DNA of 64,000 nt from positions 1 to 64,000 of the forward strand of contig NZ_MBLO01000210.1 in assembly GCF_001854805.1 (NCBI RefSeq), in the 5' to 3' direction. Shown here piece by piece: positions 8,844 through 18,816 of this stretch (position 1 is the stretch's first letter; each line of letters begins with the position of its first letter). Origin of the DNA: Pseudofrankia coriaricola. GTDB lineage: Bacteria; Actinomycetota; Actinomycetes; Frankiales; Frankiaceae. The position numbers were made by a program, and so were the translations under genes. The notes beneath the pieces are model-generated. The model was not told where the DNA came from and ran no database searches. It saw nothing but the letters and a program-made list of their open reading frames with translations.

Positions 8844-11483
8844 TCAGCGGTCGGCACCGACGCTCGGCATGGGAGCCGTCCAGTACCGCCGCGGGCCGGC
8901 GTCGGCGCGGCGCGACGGCGGCCCGGTGACCACCTCCGCGGACAGGACGGCCACGCCCTCCGCCGACACGATCACCGGATCCAGGACGAGCCGCGCGACG
9001 TCGGGCAGGTCGTCGGCGAGCCGGGCGACCCGCAGGATCGTCTCCCGCAGCGCCGCGACGTCCACCGGCCGCGAGCCGCGGTACCCGGACAGCAGCGGAG
9101 CTCCCCGTACCGATCCGAGCAGCCGGTCAGCGTCGACATCGGTCAGCGGCAGGATGTGGTGCGCCCGGTCACCGAGCAGGTCCATGGCCGGTCCCGCCAG
9201 CCCGAAAGACACCAGCGGCCCGTAGCGGGGGTGCTCCTCGGAGCCGAGCACCACGGCCACGCCGGCGGGCGCCATCCGCTGCACCACCAGCGGTACGTCC
9301 GGCCCGACCTGGGCACGCAGGGAGGCCCAGGCCGCCCGCATCGCCGTCTCGTCCGGAAGCGCGAGGCGCTGGCCGCCGAGCTCGGGGCGGTGCCGGTAGG
9401 GCCGCGACCTGGCCTTGAGCACCGCGGGCCAGCCCAGCCGGTGGGCGGCGCTGACCGCGGCGTCCTCGTTCTCCGCCCGGATCACCGGCTCCACGGACAC
9501 CCCATAGCAGCCGAGCAGGGCGGCGCCCTGCGCGTCGTCGAGCCGGCCCACCCGGCCAGCCACCAATGCCCTCGCCGCGTCGACGCGCACGCTGAGCACC
9601 GGAACGGCTCCGAGCGGGCGCGACCGCCATTCCGCGTAGGCCACGACGCGGCGAAGCGCCGCGACGGTCCCCTCCGGCGAGGGGTAGGCCGGCACCGGGC
9701 CGAGCTCGGGAACCCGCGCGCCGCCGAGCACGCTTGCCAGCACGGGAATGTCGAGACGCGCGGCCGCCGCCGCGACCGCCGCGGCCAGCGGGGCGATCGG
9801 CAGTGGCGGCAGCGGGGCGACGGTGACCATCAGCGCGTCCGACCGCTCGGCGGCCGACAGCATCGCCTCGGCGTGCAGCTCCGGGGAGCTGCCGAGCTTG
9901 AGCAGGACGGACTCGACCGACAGGCCCACGGCCTCGGCGGCCTCGACCGTGAGACGGACCAGCGCGCGTGAGTCGCCGACGACGGTCACCCGGTCGCCCC
10001 GGGGCAGCGGCTGACTGGCGAGCAGCTGCGCGACGTCGAAGCCCGCCGAGACCCGGTCGACGGCGATCACGCCGGCCTGCCGCAGCAGCGCCGCCTCCAG
10101 CTCGGAACGCCCCGCGCGCACGACCACGACCGGGAGGGAACGCCCGGCCCGGCGGGCGAGCCGCGCGAACTTGCGCGGGTTGCCGAAGGTCTCCAGATGC
10201 AGCAGCGCGACGTCGGTCGCCGGGTCGTCCTCCCAGTACTGCAGCATGTCGTTGCCGCTGACGTCGGCGCGGTCCCCGGCGGAGACGAACACCGACAGCC
10301 CCAGGCCGCGGGTCTCCGCGGCGCCCAGCATGGCGGCTCCCAGCGGCCCTGACTGCGAGTAACAGCCAATCCGTCCAGGTGGTGGCATCTGGGTCGTGAG
10401 CGAGGCGTTCAGGCCCACCGCCGGGCTCTGGACCCCGAGGCTCGCCGGTCCCACGACCCGCATGCCCGCGGCGCGGGCGGCGCCCGCGAGCGTCGCCTCA
10501 GCCGGCTCGTCGCGCAGGTCCGTGATCACCACCAGGCCACGCACACCGTGGCGCCCGCAGGCAGCGACCGCCTCGCTGACCTCCGCCGGCGGCACGCACA
10601 GCACCGCGAGGTCCACCGGTCCGTCGACGTCCTCGACACTGGCGAAGGCCCGCACCGACGAGACGGCGCCCGACGCGGCGGCCGCCACCGGGTTCACCGG
10701 GTAGACAGGGCCGTCGAACCCGGCGCGCAGCAGGTTGCGCAGCACCGCGTTACCGGTCGCGTCGTGGCGGCGGGAGGCACCGATCACCGCCACCGCGCGG
10801 GGGCGCAGCAGCCGTCCGATGGAGGCCGACTCGGCCCGGTGCTCCCGGGCGCGCATCACATCCACCGATCTCTCGGTGGGGGCGATGTCGAACGACAGCC
10901 GCACCGCGCCGGATTCCCAGGTTCTGGACACCTTGTAACCGGCATCGAGGAAGACCCGGGTCATCGTCTGGTTCTCGGCCAGCACCTCCGCGTCGAACCG
11001 GCGGATGCCGCGTTCCCAGGCCGCGGCGGCGAGGTGCTCCAGCAGCACGGAGCCGAGTCCTCGGCCCTGCTGGGCGTCCTCGACGAGGAAGGCCACCTCG
11101 GCGGCGGGGGCCGGACGGATGATCGGCGTGTCCCGGCGCGTCTCGGCGGCCACCGCGGGCGGCGCGGCAGCGGCCTCGTCCGCGGGCAGGCCCTCCCAGT
11201 GCGCGAGGGCGACGAGGTCGGTGCCGATGAGCGCGACGAGGGCGCCGCGCACCGACTGGTCAACGATCGTGAACCGATCCACGTCCGCCTGGGTCAGCCC
11301 CCGGCGCACCCCGAAGAACCGCAAGTAGATCGAGCGTTCCGACAGCCGCTCCCAGAAGGCCAGGAGCCGCGGGCCGTCGGACGGCAGGATCGGCCGGATG
11401 TGCGCGGTCCCGCCGTCGGCGAGGATCACGTCGGCCTCCCAGCCCGCCGGGTATCCCGGTGGGAGGACCGCCTGCTCAGTCAC
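8844..11483 (-). CDS. pat: Protein lysine acetyltransferase, Pat type (GNAT fused to ADP-forming acyl-CoA synthetase-like domain)
   Basis: 879 residues. The N-terminal GNAT domain (about 27-200) has the acetyl-CoA loop QQGRGLGS near residue 138. A CoA-binding Rossmann domain (about 225-320, VAVIGASRRHDATGN), a succinyl-CoA-ligase-like region (about 330-500) and an ATP-grasp-like region (about 650-879) follow. Pat enzymes with N-terminal GNAT are known in Streptomyces lividans, where the target is acetoacetyl-CoA synthetase; a gene for that enzyme lies 1.5 kb away. GTG 11483 is chosen because family homology begins there; a longer frame to 11570 would translate the 69-bp repeat. acuC is directly upstream on the same strand. 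Confidence 0.88.
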   Translation of the reverse strand: MTEQAVLPPGYPAGWEADVILADGGTAHIRPILPSDGPRLLAFWERLSERSIYLRFFGVRRGLTQADVDRFTIVDQSVRGALVALIGTDLVALAHWEGLPADEAAAAPPAVAAETRRDTPIIRPAPAAEVAFLVEDAQQGRGLGSVLLEHLAAAAWERGIRRFDAEVLAENQTMTRVFLDAGYKVSRTWESGAVRLSFDIAPTERSVDVMRAREHRAESASIGRLLRPRAVAVIGASRRHDATGNAVLRNLLRAGFDGPVYPVNPVAAAASGAVSSVRAFASVEDVDGPVDLAVLCVPPAEVSEAVAACGRHGVRGLVVITDLRDEPAEATLAGAARAAGMRVVGPASLGVQSPAVGLNASLTTQMPPPGRIGCYSQSGPLGAAMLGAAETRGLGLSVFVSAGDRADVSGNDMLQYWEDDPATDVALLHLETFGNPRKFARLARRAGRSLPVVVVRAGRSELEAALLRQAGVIAVDRVSAGFDVAQLLASQPLPRGDRVTVVGDSRALVRLTVEAAEAVGLSVESVLLKLGSSPELHAEAMLSAAERSDALMVTVAPLPPLPIAPLAAAVAAAAARLDIPVLASVLGGARVPELGPVPAYPSPEGTVAALRRVVAYAEWRSRPLGAVPVLSVRVDAARALVAGRVGRLDDAQGAALLGCYGVSVEPVIRAENEDAAVSAAHRLGWPAVLKARSRPYRHRPELGGQRLALPDETAMRAAWASLRAQVGPDVPLVVQRMAPAGVAVVLGSEEHPRYGPLVSFGLAGPAMDLLGDRAHHILPLTDVDADRLLGSVRGAPLLSGYRGSRPVDVAALRETILRVARLADDLPDVARLVLDPVIVSAEGVAVLSAEVVTGPPSRRADAGPRRYWTAPMPSVGADR

Positions 11484-11492
11484 CAGCGTCGC

Positions 11493-11561
11493 TGAAGGGC
11501 AAAGGGCGTGCGAAGATGTTCTTCCCTCGCACGCCCCGAGGGCACTGTTCCCGGGATCACT
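11493..11561 (-). repeat. 69-bp hairpin repeat, copy C, between acuC and pat
   Basis: Most diverged copy (starts AGTGATCCCGGGAACAG on the minus strand). Stem GGGCGTGCGA / TCGCACGCCC; the fourth stem pair is C-G where A has T-A and B has G-C. Its first bases form the acuC stop: T+AGTGA reads TAG TGA, two stops in tandem. It ends 10 bp before the pat start, so it fills the whole gap and could act as a processing, attenuation or termination hairpin between the genes. Confidence 0.85.
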
Positions 11562-12879
11562 AACGGTCACGGAGCGGGTCGAGGCCGTTCAGTGGCAGCA
11601 CCTCGCGACGGGTGGCCGCGACCGCCCGGTCGAGCGGGTCGTCCGGGTCACCCTCGCCGGCGTCCCATGGGTGACAGGCGACCGGCCCGCCGCCGTCGCC
11701 GAACGCCGCCGGCATCGCCACGCCCCGCCCGGGCGGGCGCAGCGTGGCCGCGTCCACCCGGCCGGGCGCGCTCTCGCGCCACTGTTCCGGCAGCGGGCGG
11801 TCCACCGGCAGCGGTGCGTGCGCCGCGATCGCCAACAGGTGGGTCCAGGCCCGTGGAACGACGGTCTCCAGCGCGTATCCGCCGCCGCCGCAGGCGAGCC
11901 AGCGCCCGCCCGCGACCTCGTGCGCCAGCTCGTGCAGTGCCAGGTAGGAGGCGCGCTGGCCGTCGATGGTCAGCCGCAGGTCGGCGAGCGGGTCGAGGCG
12001 GTGGGTGTCGCAGCCGTGCTGCGTGACCAGCACGTCCGGGCGGAACTGGCGCAGCAGCACCGGCACCACTCCGGAGAACGCGCGCAGCCAGCCGGCGTCG
12101 TCGGTGCCCGGCGGGAGCGCCACGTTGACCGCGGTCCCCTCGGCGTCGCCGGTCCCGACCTCGTCCGGGAACCCGGTGCCGGGGAACAGACTGCGGCCTG
12201 TCTGGTGCAGCGAGATCGTGAGCACCCGCGGGTCGTCGTAGAACGCGGCCTGCACGCCGTCGCCGTGGTGCACGTCGATGTCGACGTAGGCCACGCGGCG
12301 GGCCCCGGCCGACAGCAGCCAGGCGATCGCCACCGCCGGGTCGTTGTAGACGCAGAATCCGCTCGCGCCGGCGCGCATCGCGTGGTGCAGGCCGCCCGCC
12401 AGCGCCACCGCGTGCTGATGGGTGCCCGACCACACCGCTCGCGCGGCGGCCAGCGTGCCCCCGGTCACCGCGGCGGCCGCCTCGTGCATCCGCTGGAACA
12501 CCGGGTTGTCCGCGGTGCCGAGCGCGAACATCGCGGCCAGCCGCGGGTTGGCCCCGCCGGGGGCACCCACATGGCGGACCGCGGCGACGTAGGCGGGGTC
12601 GTGCACCAGCTCGATCAGCTGGTCGGACGCGAGCGACCCGGCGGCGGTCGCGACGCCCGGCGCCTCGAGCACGCCCGCGCGCGTCGCCAGATCCATGGTC
12701 AACGCGAGGCGCACCGGGTGCAGCGGGTGATGCGGGCCGAAGTCGTAGCCCAGCATCGCCTCGTCCCAGACCACCAGCGTGTCCTGACCGGTCCCGCCGG
12801 GGTGGCGGGGCTCACCGCCACTACCGGGCCGGCCGGCGATGGGGGCAGGCCCGTCGCTCACGCCGCCGATGGTCTCCAT
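11560..12879 (-). CDS. acuC: AcuC-type NAD-independent lysine deacetylase
   Basis: 439-residue class I histone-deacetylase-fold enzyme, expected to remove acetyl groups from acyl-CoA synthetases. Diagnostic stretches are the catalytic His region with DIDVHHGDGVQAAFYDD (zinc ligands Asp/His), ISLHQTGRSLFPGTG and the GGGGYALE loop near the C-terminus. The ATG at 12879 has no Shine-Dalgarno sequence, but TACCTT (12886-12891, minus strand) lies six bases upstream, suggesting a leaderless message. The stop TAG overlaps the first bases of a 69-bp repeat. pat follows on the same strand; the acetoacetyl-CoA synthetase gene is divergent. Confidence 0.93.
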   Translation of the reverse strand: METIGGVSDGPAPIAGRPGSGGEPRHPGGTGQDTLVVWDEAMLGYDFGPHHPLHPVRLALTMDLATRAGVLEAPGVATAAGSLASDQLIELVHDPAYVAAVRHVGAPGGANPRLAAMFALGTADNPVFQRMHEAAAAVTGGTLAAARAVWSGTHQHAVALAGGLHHAMRAGASGFCVYNDPAVAIAWLLSAGARRVAYVDIDVHHGDGVQAAFYDDPRVLTISLHQTGRSLFPGTGFPDEVGTGDAEGTAVNVALPPGTDDAGWLRAFSGVVPVLLRQFRPDVLVTQHGCDTHRLDPLADLRLTIDGQRASYLALHELAHEVAGGRWLACGGGGYALETVVPRAWTHLLAIAAHAPLPVDRPLPEQWRESAPGRVDAATLRPPGRGVAMPAAFGDGGGPVACHPWDAGEGDPDDPLDRAVAATRREVLPLNGLDPLRDR

Positions 12880-12929
12880 AGGGCGAAGGTAGTCCCCCCG
12901 GCACGCATCGCGACGCCCATCGCCCGTCT

Positions 12930-12959
12930 TTGACCGTCACATGGTGGTCGGGGTGGAAT
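12930..12959 (+). promoter_or_regulatory. Possible promoter for the acetoacetyl-CoA synthetase gene
   Basis: TTGACC (12930-12935) and TGGAAT (12954-12959) are separated by 18 bp and end 30 bp before the GTG start. The -35 is good and the -10 weak. Confidence 0.3.
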
Positions 12960-12989
12960 GCCGGAACCGATTGATTAGGGTCAGGTCAC

Positions 12990-14999
12990 GTGGCGGGCAA
13001 CGAGATGGCGCAGACCTCCGACGAGGGCACAACCGGGGTGGTGCGGGCCGGCACGCTGCTGTGGGAGCCCCCGGCCGAGCGGGTGCGCGATGCCGGGGTG
13101 ACGCACTACCTCGATTTCCTCGCCAGTGAGCACGGCCTGTCGTTCGCTGACCCGCGGGACCTGTGGCGGTGGTCCGCCGCCGAGCCCGGCGCGTTCTGGG
13201 AAACGATCTGGAACTTCTGCGGCGTGCGCGGCCAGCGCGGCGACGGCCCGGCGCTGGCCGACGCGCGGATGCCCGGCGCGGTCTGGTTCCCCGGGGCGAA
13301 GGTGAACTACGCCGAGAACGCCCTGAGCCGCCGCGGCGGGGAGCCGGCGCTGATCGCCATCAGGGAGGACGCGGCGACCGTCGTGATCTCCTGGGACGAG
13401 CTGCGCCGCCAGGTGGCCAAGTGCGCCGGGGGGCTGCGCCGGCTCGGGGTGCACCGCGGTGACCGGGTGGCCGCGGTGCTGCCGAACTGCGCCCACACGG
13501 TGATCCTCATGCTTGCCACCGCGAGCATCGGCGCGGTCTTCTCGAGCTGCTCGCCGGACTTCGGCCCGTCGGGGCTCGCCGACCGGTTCAGCCAGATCGC
13601 GCCGAAGGTGCTGGTCGCCGTCGACGGCTACACCTACAACGGAGTCCAGCACGACATCCTGCACAACATCGCCGAGCTGGTCGAGGTGCTGCCCGGCCTC
13701 GCCGCGACCGTCGTCGTGCCGTATGTGGCCGCCGACGTCGTCGAGCGCGCCGAGCGCCTGGCCCTGCCGGGGATGACCTGGTGGGACCAGCTGGTCATCG
13801 GCCTGGAGGAGGTGCCCGAGTTCGAGCCGATGCCGTTCGCCGCGCCGCTGTGGATCCTCTACTCCTCCGGCACCACCGGGCTGCCCAAGCCGATCGTGCA
13901 CAGCCACGGCGGAATTCTGCTGGAGCACCTCAAATCGCTCGCGCTGCACCTGGATCTCGGCCCCGACGACCGCTTCTGCTGGTTCACCACCACCGGCTGG
14001 ATGATGTGGAACTTCCTCGTCTCCGGTCTGCTCGTCGGGTCGACGATCGTGCTCTACGACGGCAGTCCAAACTTCCCCGATTTGTCGACGCTGTGGCGGC
14101 TGGTCGAGGCGCTCGGCCTGACCTGTCTGGGCGTGTCGGCCGCATTCCTGCACAGCTGCCTGGGCCGAGGGCTCTCCCCGTGCGTGGTCGCCGACCTGTC
14201 GACGCTGCGGACGCTCGGGTCGACCGGCTCGCCGCTGTCCACCGACGGCTATGCCTGGGTGTACGACTCGGTGAAGCCGGACGTGCTGCTGACGTCGATC
14301 AGCGGTGGTACGGACGTGTGCGGGCCGCTCGCCGCCGCGTTGCCCACCATGCCGGTACGCGCGGGCGAGATCGGGCTGCGCGCGCTCGGCTGCGCAGTGG
14401 ACGTCTTCGACGAGCAGGGCAGGCCGGTCGTCGACGAGGTCGGCGAGCTGGTGGTCACCGCGCCGATGCCGTCGATGCCGCTGCTGTTCTGGGGCGACCG
14501 GGACGGCTCCCGGCTGCGGGAGAGCTACTACTCGATGTATCCCGGCGTGTGGCGGCACGGCGACTTCGCGCGGCTCACCCTGAGCGGGGCCGTGGTCATC
14601 GAGGGCCGCTCGGACGCGACCCTGAACAGGGGTGGCGTCCGGCTCGGCACCGCGGAGCTGTATCGGGTGGTCGAGCGGTTCGAGGGCATCGCCGACAGCC
14701 TGGTCGTCGACACCTCCGGCCCGAGCCAGACCGGCCAGCTGTTCCTGTTCGTCGTCCCGACCAGGCGCGGCAGCCTGACCCGGGAGATGGGCGAGGCCCT
14801 CAAGGCCGAGATCCGCGCCGAGCTCTCCCCGCGGCATGTCCCCGACACCGTCATCGAGATCCTCGACGTTCCCCGCACCCTCACCGGCAAGAAGCTGGAG
14901 GTCCCGGTGAAGCGCCTCCTGACCGGCGTCCCCCTCGACCGCGCCGTCAGCCTCGCCGCCGTGGCCAACCCGGAGGCCCTCGCGCCGTTCATCCGGTAG
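12990..14999 (+). CDS. aacS: Acetoacetate-CoA ligase
   Basis: 669-residue AMP-forming synthetase (acetoacetate + ATP + CoA to acetoacetyl-CoA). Features of this branch include the adenylation motif YSSGTTGLPKPIVHSHGG (about 291-308), the FCWFTTTGWMMWNF segment and the YSMYPGVWRHGDF core motif. The C-terminal segment PRTLTGKKLEVPVK carries the catalytic Lys in the GKK pair (634/635), the site acetylated by Pat in related enzymes. Start GTG 12990 gives family length; ATG 13005 is possible. Divergent from acuC-pat, recalling the acsA/acuABC arrangement of Bacillus. Confidence 0.95.
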   Translation: MAGNEMAQTSDEGTTGVVRAGTLLWEPPAERVRDAGVTHYLDFLASEHGLSFADPRDLWRWSAAEPGAFWETIWNFCGVRGQRGDGPALADARMPGAVWFPGAKVNYAENALSRRGGEPALIAIREDAATVVISWDELRRQVAKCAGGLRRLGVHRGDRVAAVLPNCAHTVILMLATASIGAVFSSCSPDFGPSGLADRFSQIAPKVLVAVDGYTYNGVQHDILHNIAELVEVLPGLAATVVVPYVAADVVERAERLALPGMTWWDQLVIGLEEVPEFEPMPFAAPLWILYSSGTTGLPKPIVHSHGGILLEHLKSLALHLDLGPDDRFCWFTTTGWMMWNFLVSGLLVGSTIVLYDGSPNFPDLSTLWRLVEALGLTCLGVSAAFLHSCLGRGLSPCVVADLSTLRTLGSTGSPLSTDGYAWVYDSVKPDVLLTSISGGTDVCGPLAAALPTMPVRAGEIGLRALGCAVDVFDEQGRPVVDEVGELVVTAPMPSMPLLFWGDRDGSRLRESYYSMYPGVWRHGDFARLTLSGAVVIEGRSDATLNRGGVRLGTAELYRVVERFEGIADSLVVDTSGPSQTGQLFLFVVPTRRGSLTREMGEALKAEIRAELSPRHVPDTVIEILDVPRTLTGKKLEVPVKRLLTGVPLDRAVSLAAVANPEALAPFIR

Positions 15000-15416
15000 G
15001 TGTGTTGCTGGTTCGGGTGCGATCCGCTTGAGCGGTCCGACCACCACAGCACGCCTGTGTGGGGAGTATTTCGGTTCGCTCTCGGCCCGGACGATGTAGC
15101 GGGCTGGGGTGGAAGGTTGTTGCTGGTTCGCTCCGTGCGGGCGGCGCGCTCCGGCCCCGTACTCGCTTCGCTCCCACGGGACCTCCGCGCGCCGTCCTCC
15201 TCCGCTCACGGGCGCTACGGCGACCTCCGCTGCGGCCCACCCACATCGCTTCGCTCGTAGGCAGGCCTCCGCGGAGGCGCGCCTCTGCGCCGCACGGTCA
15301 CCCGCCGATTTAGCGTCACCAAGCCAAGCCCGGGCCGGCGGACCACTTCGCTTCGCTCGTGGGGGCCTCCACGCCGCGGGCTGTCCGCTGCTGAACGTTG
15401 CAGACCGCTACACGAG
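15000..15416. repeat. Imperfect repetitive intergenic segment
   Basis: Gene-free 417 bp containing short repeated phrases: TTGCTGGTTCG at 15005-15015 and 15120-15130, and CGCTTCGCTCGT followed by a GGCCTCC block near 15250 and again near 15350. No open frame looks coding. It separates the convergent 3' ends of the acetoacetyl-CoA synthetase and sigma factor genes. Confidence 0.45.
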
Positions 15417-15449
15417 GAAGGCCCGCCCCCCGTTCGGGGGCGGGCCTTC
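15417..15449 (-). terminator. Strong hairpin terminator of the sigma factor gene
   Basis: A 14-bp perfect GC-rich stem (15417-15430 with 15436-15449) and a 5-nt loop, 15 bp after the sigma factor stop. No long U-run follows, as is usual in actinobacteria. Being symmetrical it could also stop transcription from the opposite side. Confidence 0.8.
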
Positions 15450-15464
15450 TACTACCTGTTCTTG

Positions 15465-16733
<1,269 letters not shown>

Positions 16734-16860
16734 CAGTGATAGATCCGAAGGTCGGTGCGGGTGGGTCGTCGTCCTTGCACGTGGAGGTAACGTCTGACGA
16801 CGCGAACCAATTCCCCGCGCAGGCACAGCCGGACGGCAGCGAACGCCGGGCCTACGCCGC

Positions 16861-16890
16861 AGTGTAGACCCTCACCCTCGGAACACTGAA
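16861..16890 (-). promoter_or_regulatory. Possible promoter of the sigma factor gene
   Basis: On the minus strand TTCAGT (16885-16890), 18 bp, then TACACT (16861-16866). It is about 130 bp upstream of the ATG. The intergenic region up to 17226 (about 490 bp) is otherwise empty apart from a small palindrome GCGTTA-AG-TAACGC near 16988. Confidence 0.35.
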
Positions 16891-17226
16891 CCCGCTTGTC
16901 GCGAAGACTACCCCGCAGATCGGCTTCTGTGGTCAGAACAACCAACTATCTAGGTAGCTCTTCCACGGCTCCAGCGCACCTCGGTAGCGTTAAGTAACGC
17001 CACGAGGCAAGGCCAACACCCTCGGCACAGAAAGCTACGTCACGCCGTGTGGCCCAGCCCTCCCTCGGACATCCCGTTGCCCGACGCAGACGGAGTACCC
17101 GGCGTGCCGCGCATAATCGGGCCAATCGACGTGACCCACGCCACATCTAAGCGACACGCCGTCAGCCCGCCGAGCAGCGCGGGGCCGACCGCGCCGACGC
17201 CGGCCGGCCCCGCCTGGCCGCGCGGC

Positions 17227-18696
17227 CTAGCCGCGCGGCGAGGAGGGCAGCTCGTCGCTGGCGCGCCGGGCGTCCGGCACCCCGGACACCCCCAGCCGGG
17301 AGGCCGCGCGCGCCGCGGTCGCCTGGATCTCCGGCAGGTCCGGCCGCGCCAGCAGGTCGACCAGCAGCGCCGCCGTCCAGGAGAAGCTGTTGCTGCCGGC
17401 GCCGGAGCCGTCCAGTGGCGAGTAGTACTCGAACATCTGGCCCGAGCTGGAGATCAGGTTCAGCACGCCCGCGCGCAGCTCCCGGGCGGCGTCCAGCCGG
17501 CCGTAACGCTCCAGGCCGTCGGCGAGCAGCCAGTTGATGTTGATCCACACAGGACCCTGCCAGTAGCACCGGGGCAGGAAAGCGGGGTCGTCCGCGGGCA
17601 CGCTCGCCACGCCGTAGCGCGGCCAGTACCGCGGCGACGTCATAGCCTTCACCAACCCGTCGACCCGTTCCTCGGGAACGACGCCGGCATACAGCGGAAG
17701 GAAACCGCCGACGGTCTCATGCTGGAGGAGCTCGCCCGTGCGGAAGTCCCGGCTGTAGTACGTCGACTCCGCCCAGAGCCGCTCCATCGCCTCCCGGCAG
17801 CGGCGCATCGAGCGGGTCAGCCGCTTCGGCAGCTTCACCCCGACCTCGGCGGCGATCTCGACGAGATGGTCGTTGGCCCGCACCAGGATCGCGTTGAACG
17901 CGACGTCCTGGACCAACGGCACGTCGGTCTCGCGGATGCTGCGGAACGAGTAGCTCGACCGGCGCAGCTCACGGACGACGCGGTACAGCGTGAACAGGTC
18001 CGCCGAGGTGAGCCGCTCCTCGACCGGCACCTCCTTGGCGTCGCGGCGCAGTGCGTCGAGAGCCTCCGCGGTGCCCAGCCGGCGCAGTACCTTCACCCGG
18101 CGCGGGGTGATCGGCAGCGTGGCCTCCATCCACGGCGGCGTGTTGTCCATCCCGGACTCCCATGAGTGCACCAGCGTCACGAGCCCGTCGTCGTCGGGGT
18201 CACGCTCGGTGTGCAGGAACTGGTGGAAGCGGATCAGGCCGGGAAGCAGGGCGCGGTAGAAGTCGGCGCGGGACCGCGGGTCGAGCATCTCGCCCACCCG
18301 GACCGCAGCCTCGGCGATCATCGGGGGCTGCGTGATACCGGTGCTCTGCGCGCCGGACGCCGTCGTCACGAACCGGTCGCAGCGCCAGCGCTGCGGGCCG
18401 GCATGGTAAAAGTCGTCGACCTCGGCGAAGATCACGTGCGGAATCATGCCGTTCGGCCATTGACCGCGCAGCAACGAAAGCACCTCGGCGGCGGCCCGCG
18501 CTGGGTCGATGTGACGCAGCCCGATCGCGATGAAGCAGGAGTCCCAGAGCCACTGATGTGGGTAGAGCGTGGGAGATGGCCTGGTGACGTCGCCGAGGTC
18601 GTTTCCGCGCAGTACCTCGAGCGCGGTCGCGCGCAGGGTCTGCAGGCTAGGGGACAGCGTGGGAACGGGGGCACCGGTGGACGTCGGAGCGGGCAT
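17227..18696 (-). CDS. GH63-type glycosidase, glucosylglycerate/mannosylglycerate hydrolase-like
   Basis: 489 residues with an (alpha/alpha)6-barrel signature: PTLYPHQWLWDSCF near residue 42, NGMIPH near 82, HSWESGMDNTPPWM near 178, CYWQGPVWININWLL near 377 and EYYSPLDGSGAGSNSFSW near 423. D184 and E423 sit where the catalytic acid/base pair is expected in GH63 glucosylglycerate/mannosylglycerate hydrolases. Glucosylglycerate is an actinobacterial compatible solute released after nitrogen starvation; that substrate is inferred. No signal peptide, so cytosolic. The start has no strong Shine-Dalgarno sequence but matches family length. Confidence 0.8.
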   Translation of the reverse strand: MPAPTSTGAPVPTLSPSLQTLRATALEVLRGNDLGDVTRPSPTLYPHQWLWDSCFIAIGLRHIDPARAAAEVLSLLRGQWPNGMIPHVIFAEVDDFYHAGPQRWRCDRFVTTASGAQSTGITQPPMIAEAAVRVGEMLDPRSRADFYRALLPGLIRFHQFLHTERDPDDDGLVTLVHSWESGMDNTPPWMEATLPITPRRVKVLRRLGTAEALDALRRDAKEVPVEERLTSADLFTLYRVVRELRRSSYSFRSIRETDVPLVQDVAFNAILVRANDHLVEIAAEVGVKLPKRLTRSMRRCREAMERLWAESTYYSRDFRTGELLQHETVGGFLPLYAGVVPEERVDGLVKAMTSPRYWPRYGVASVPADDPAFLPRCYWQGPVWININWLLADGLERYGRLDAARELRAGVLNLISSSGQMFEYYSPLDGSGAGSNSFSWTAALLVDLLARPDLPEIQATAARAASRLGVSGVPDARRASDELPSSPRG

Positions 18697-18816
18697 CGTG
18701 CGAGGGTATCCACCTTCTGTTGCGCCGAAGCTTCGTACCGGGTAGAAGCCGGACGGACACGGAGTTTCCTGCCCCGTCCGGACCAGTTCCGCATCTATCA
18801 GGTCAAAATGGCAGAT

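Noticed and set aside
11483-11570. Longer pat start at 11570
   Set aside because: The extra 29 residues would be the translated repeat and overlap the end of acuC. GTG 11483 agrees with the family.
12981-15209. 742-codon minus-strand frame opposite the acetoacetyl-CoA synthetase gene
   Set aside because: A high-GC antisense shadow rich in His/Arg/Gly with no domain; the plus-strand enzyme is unambiguous.
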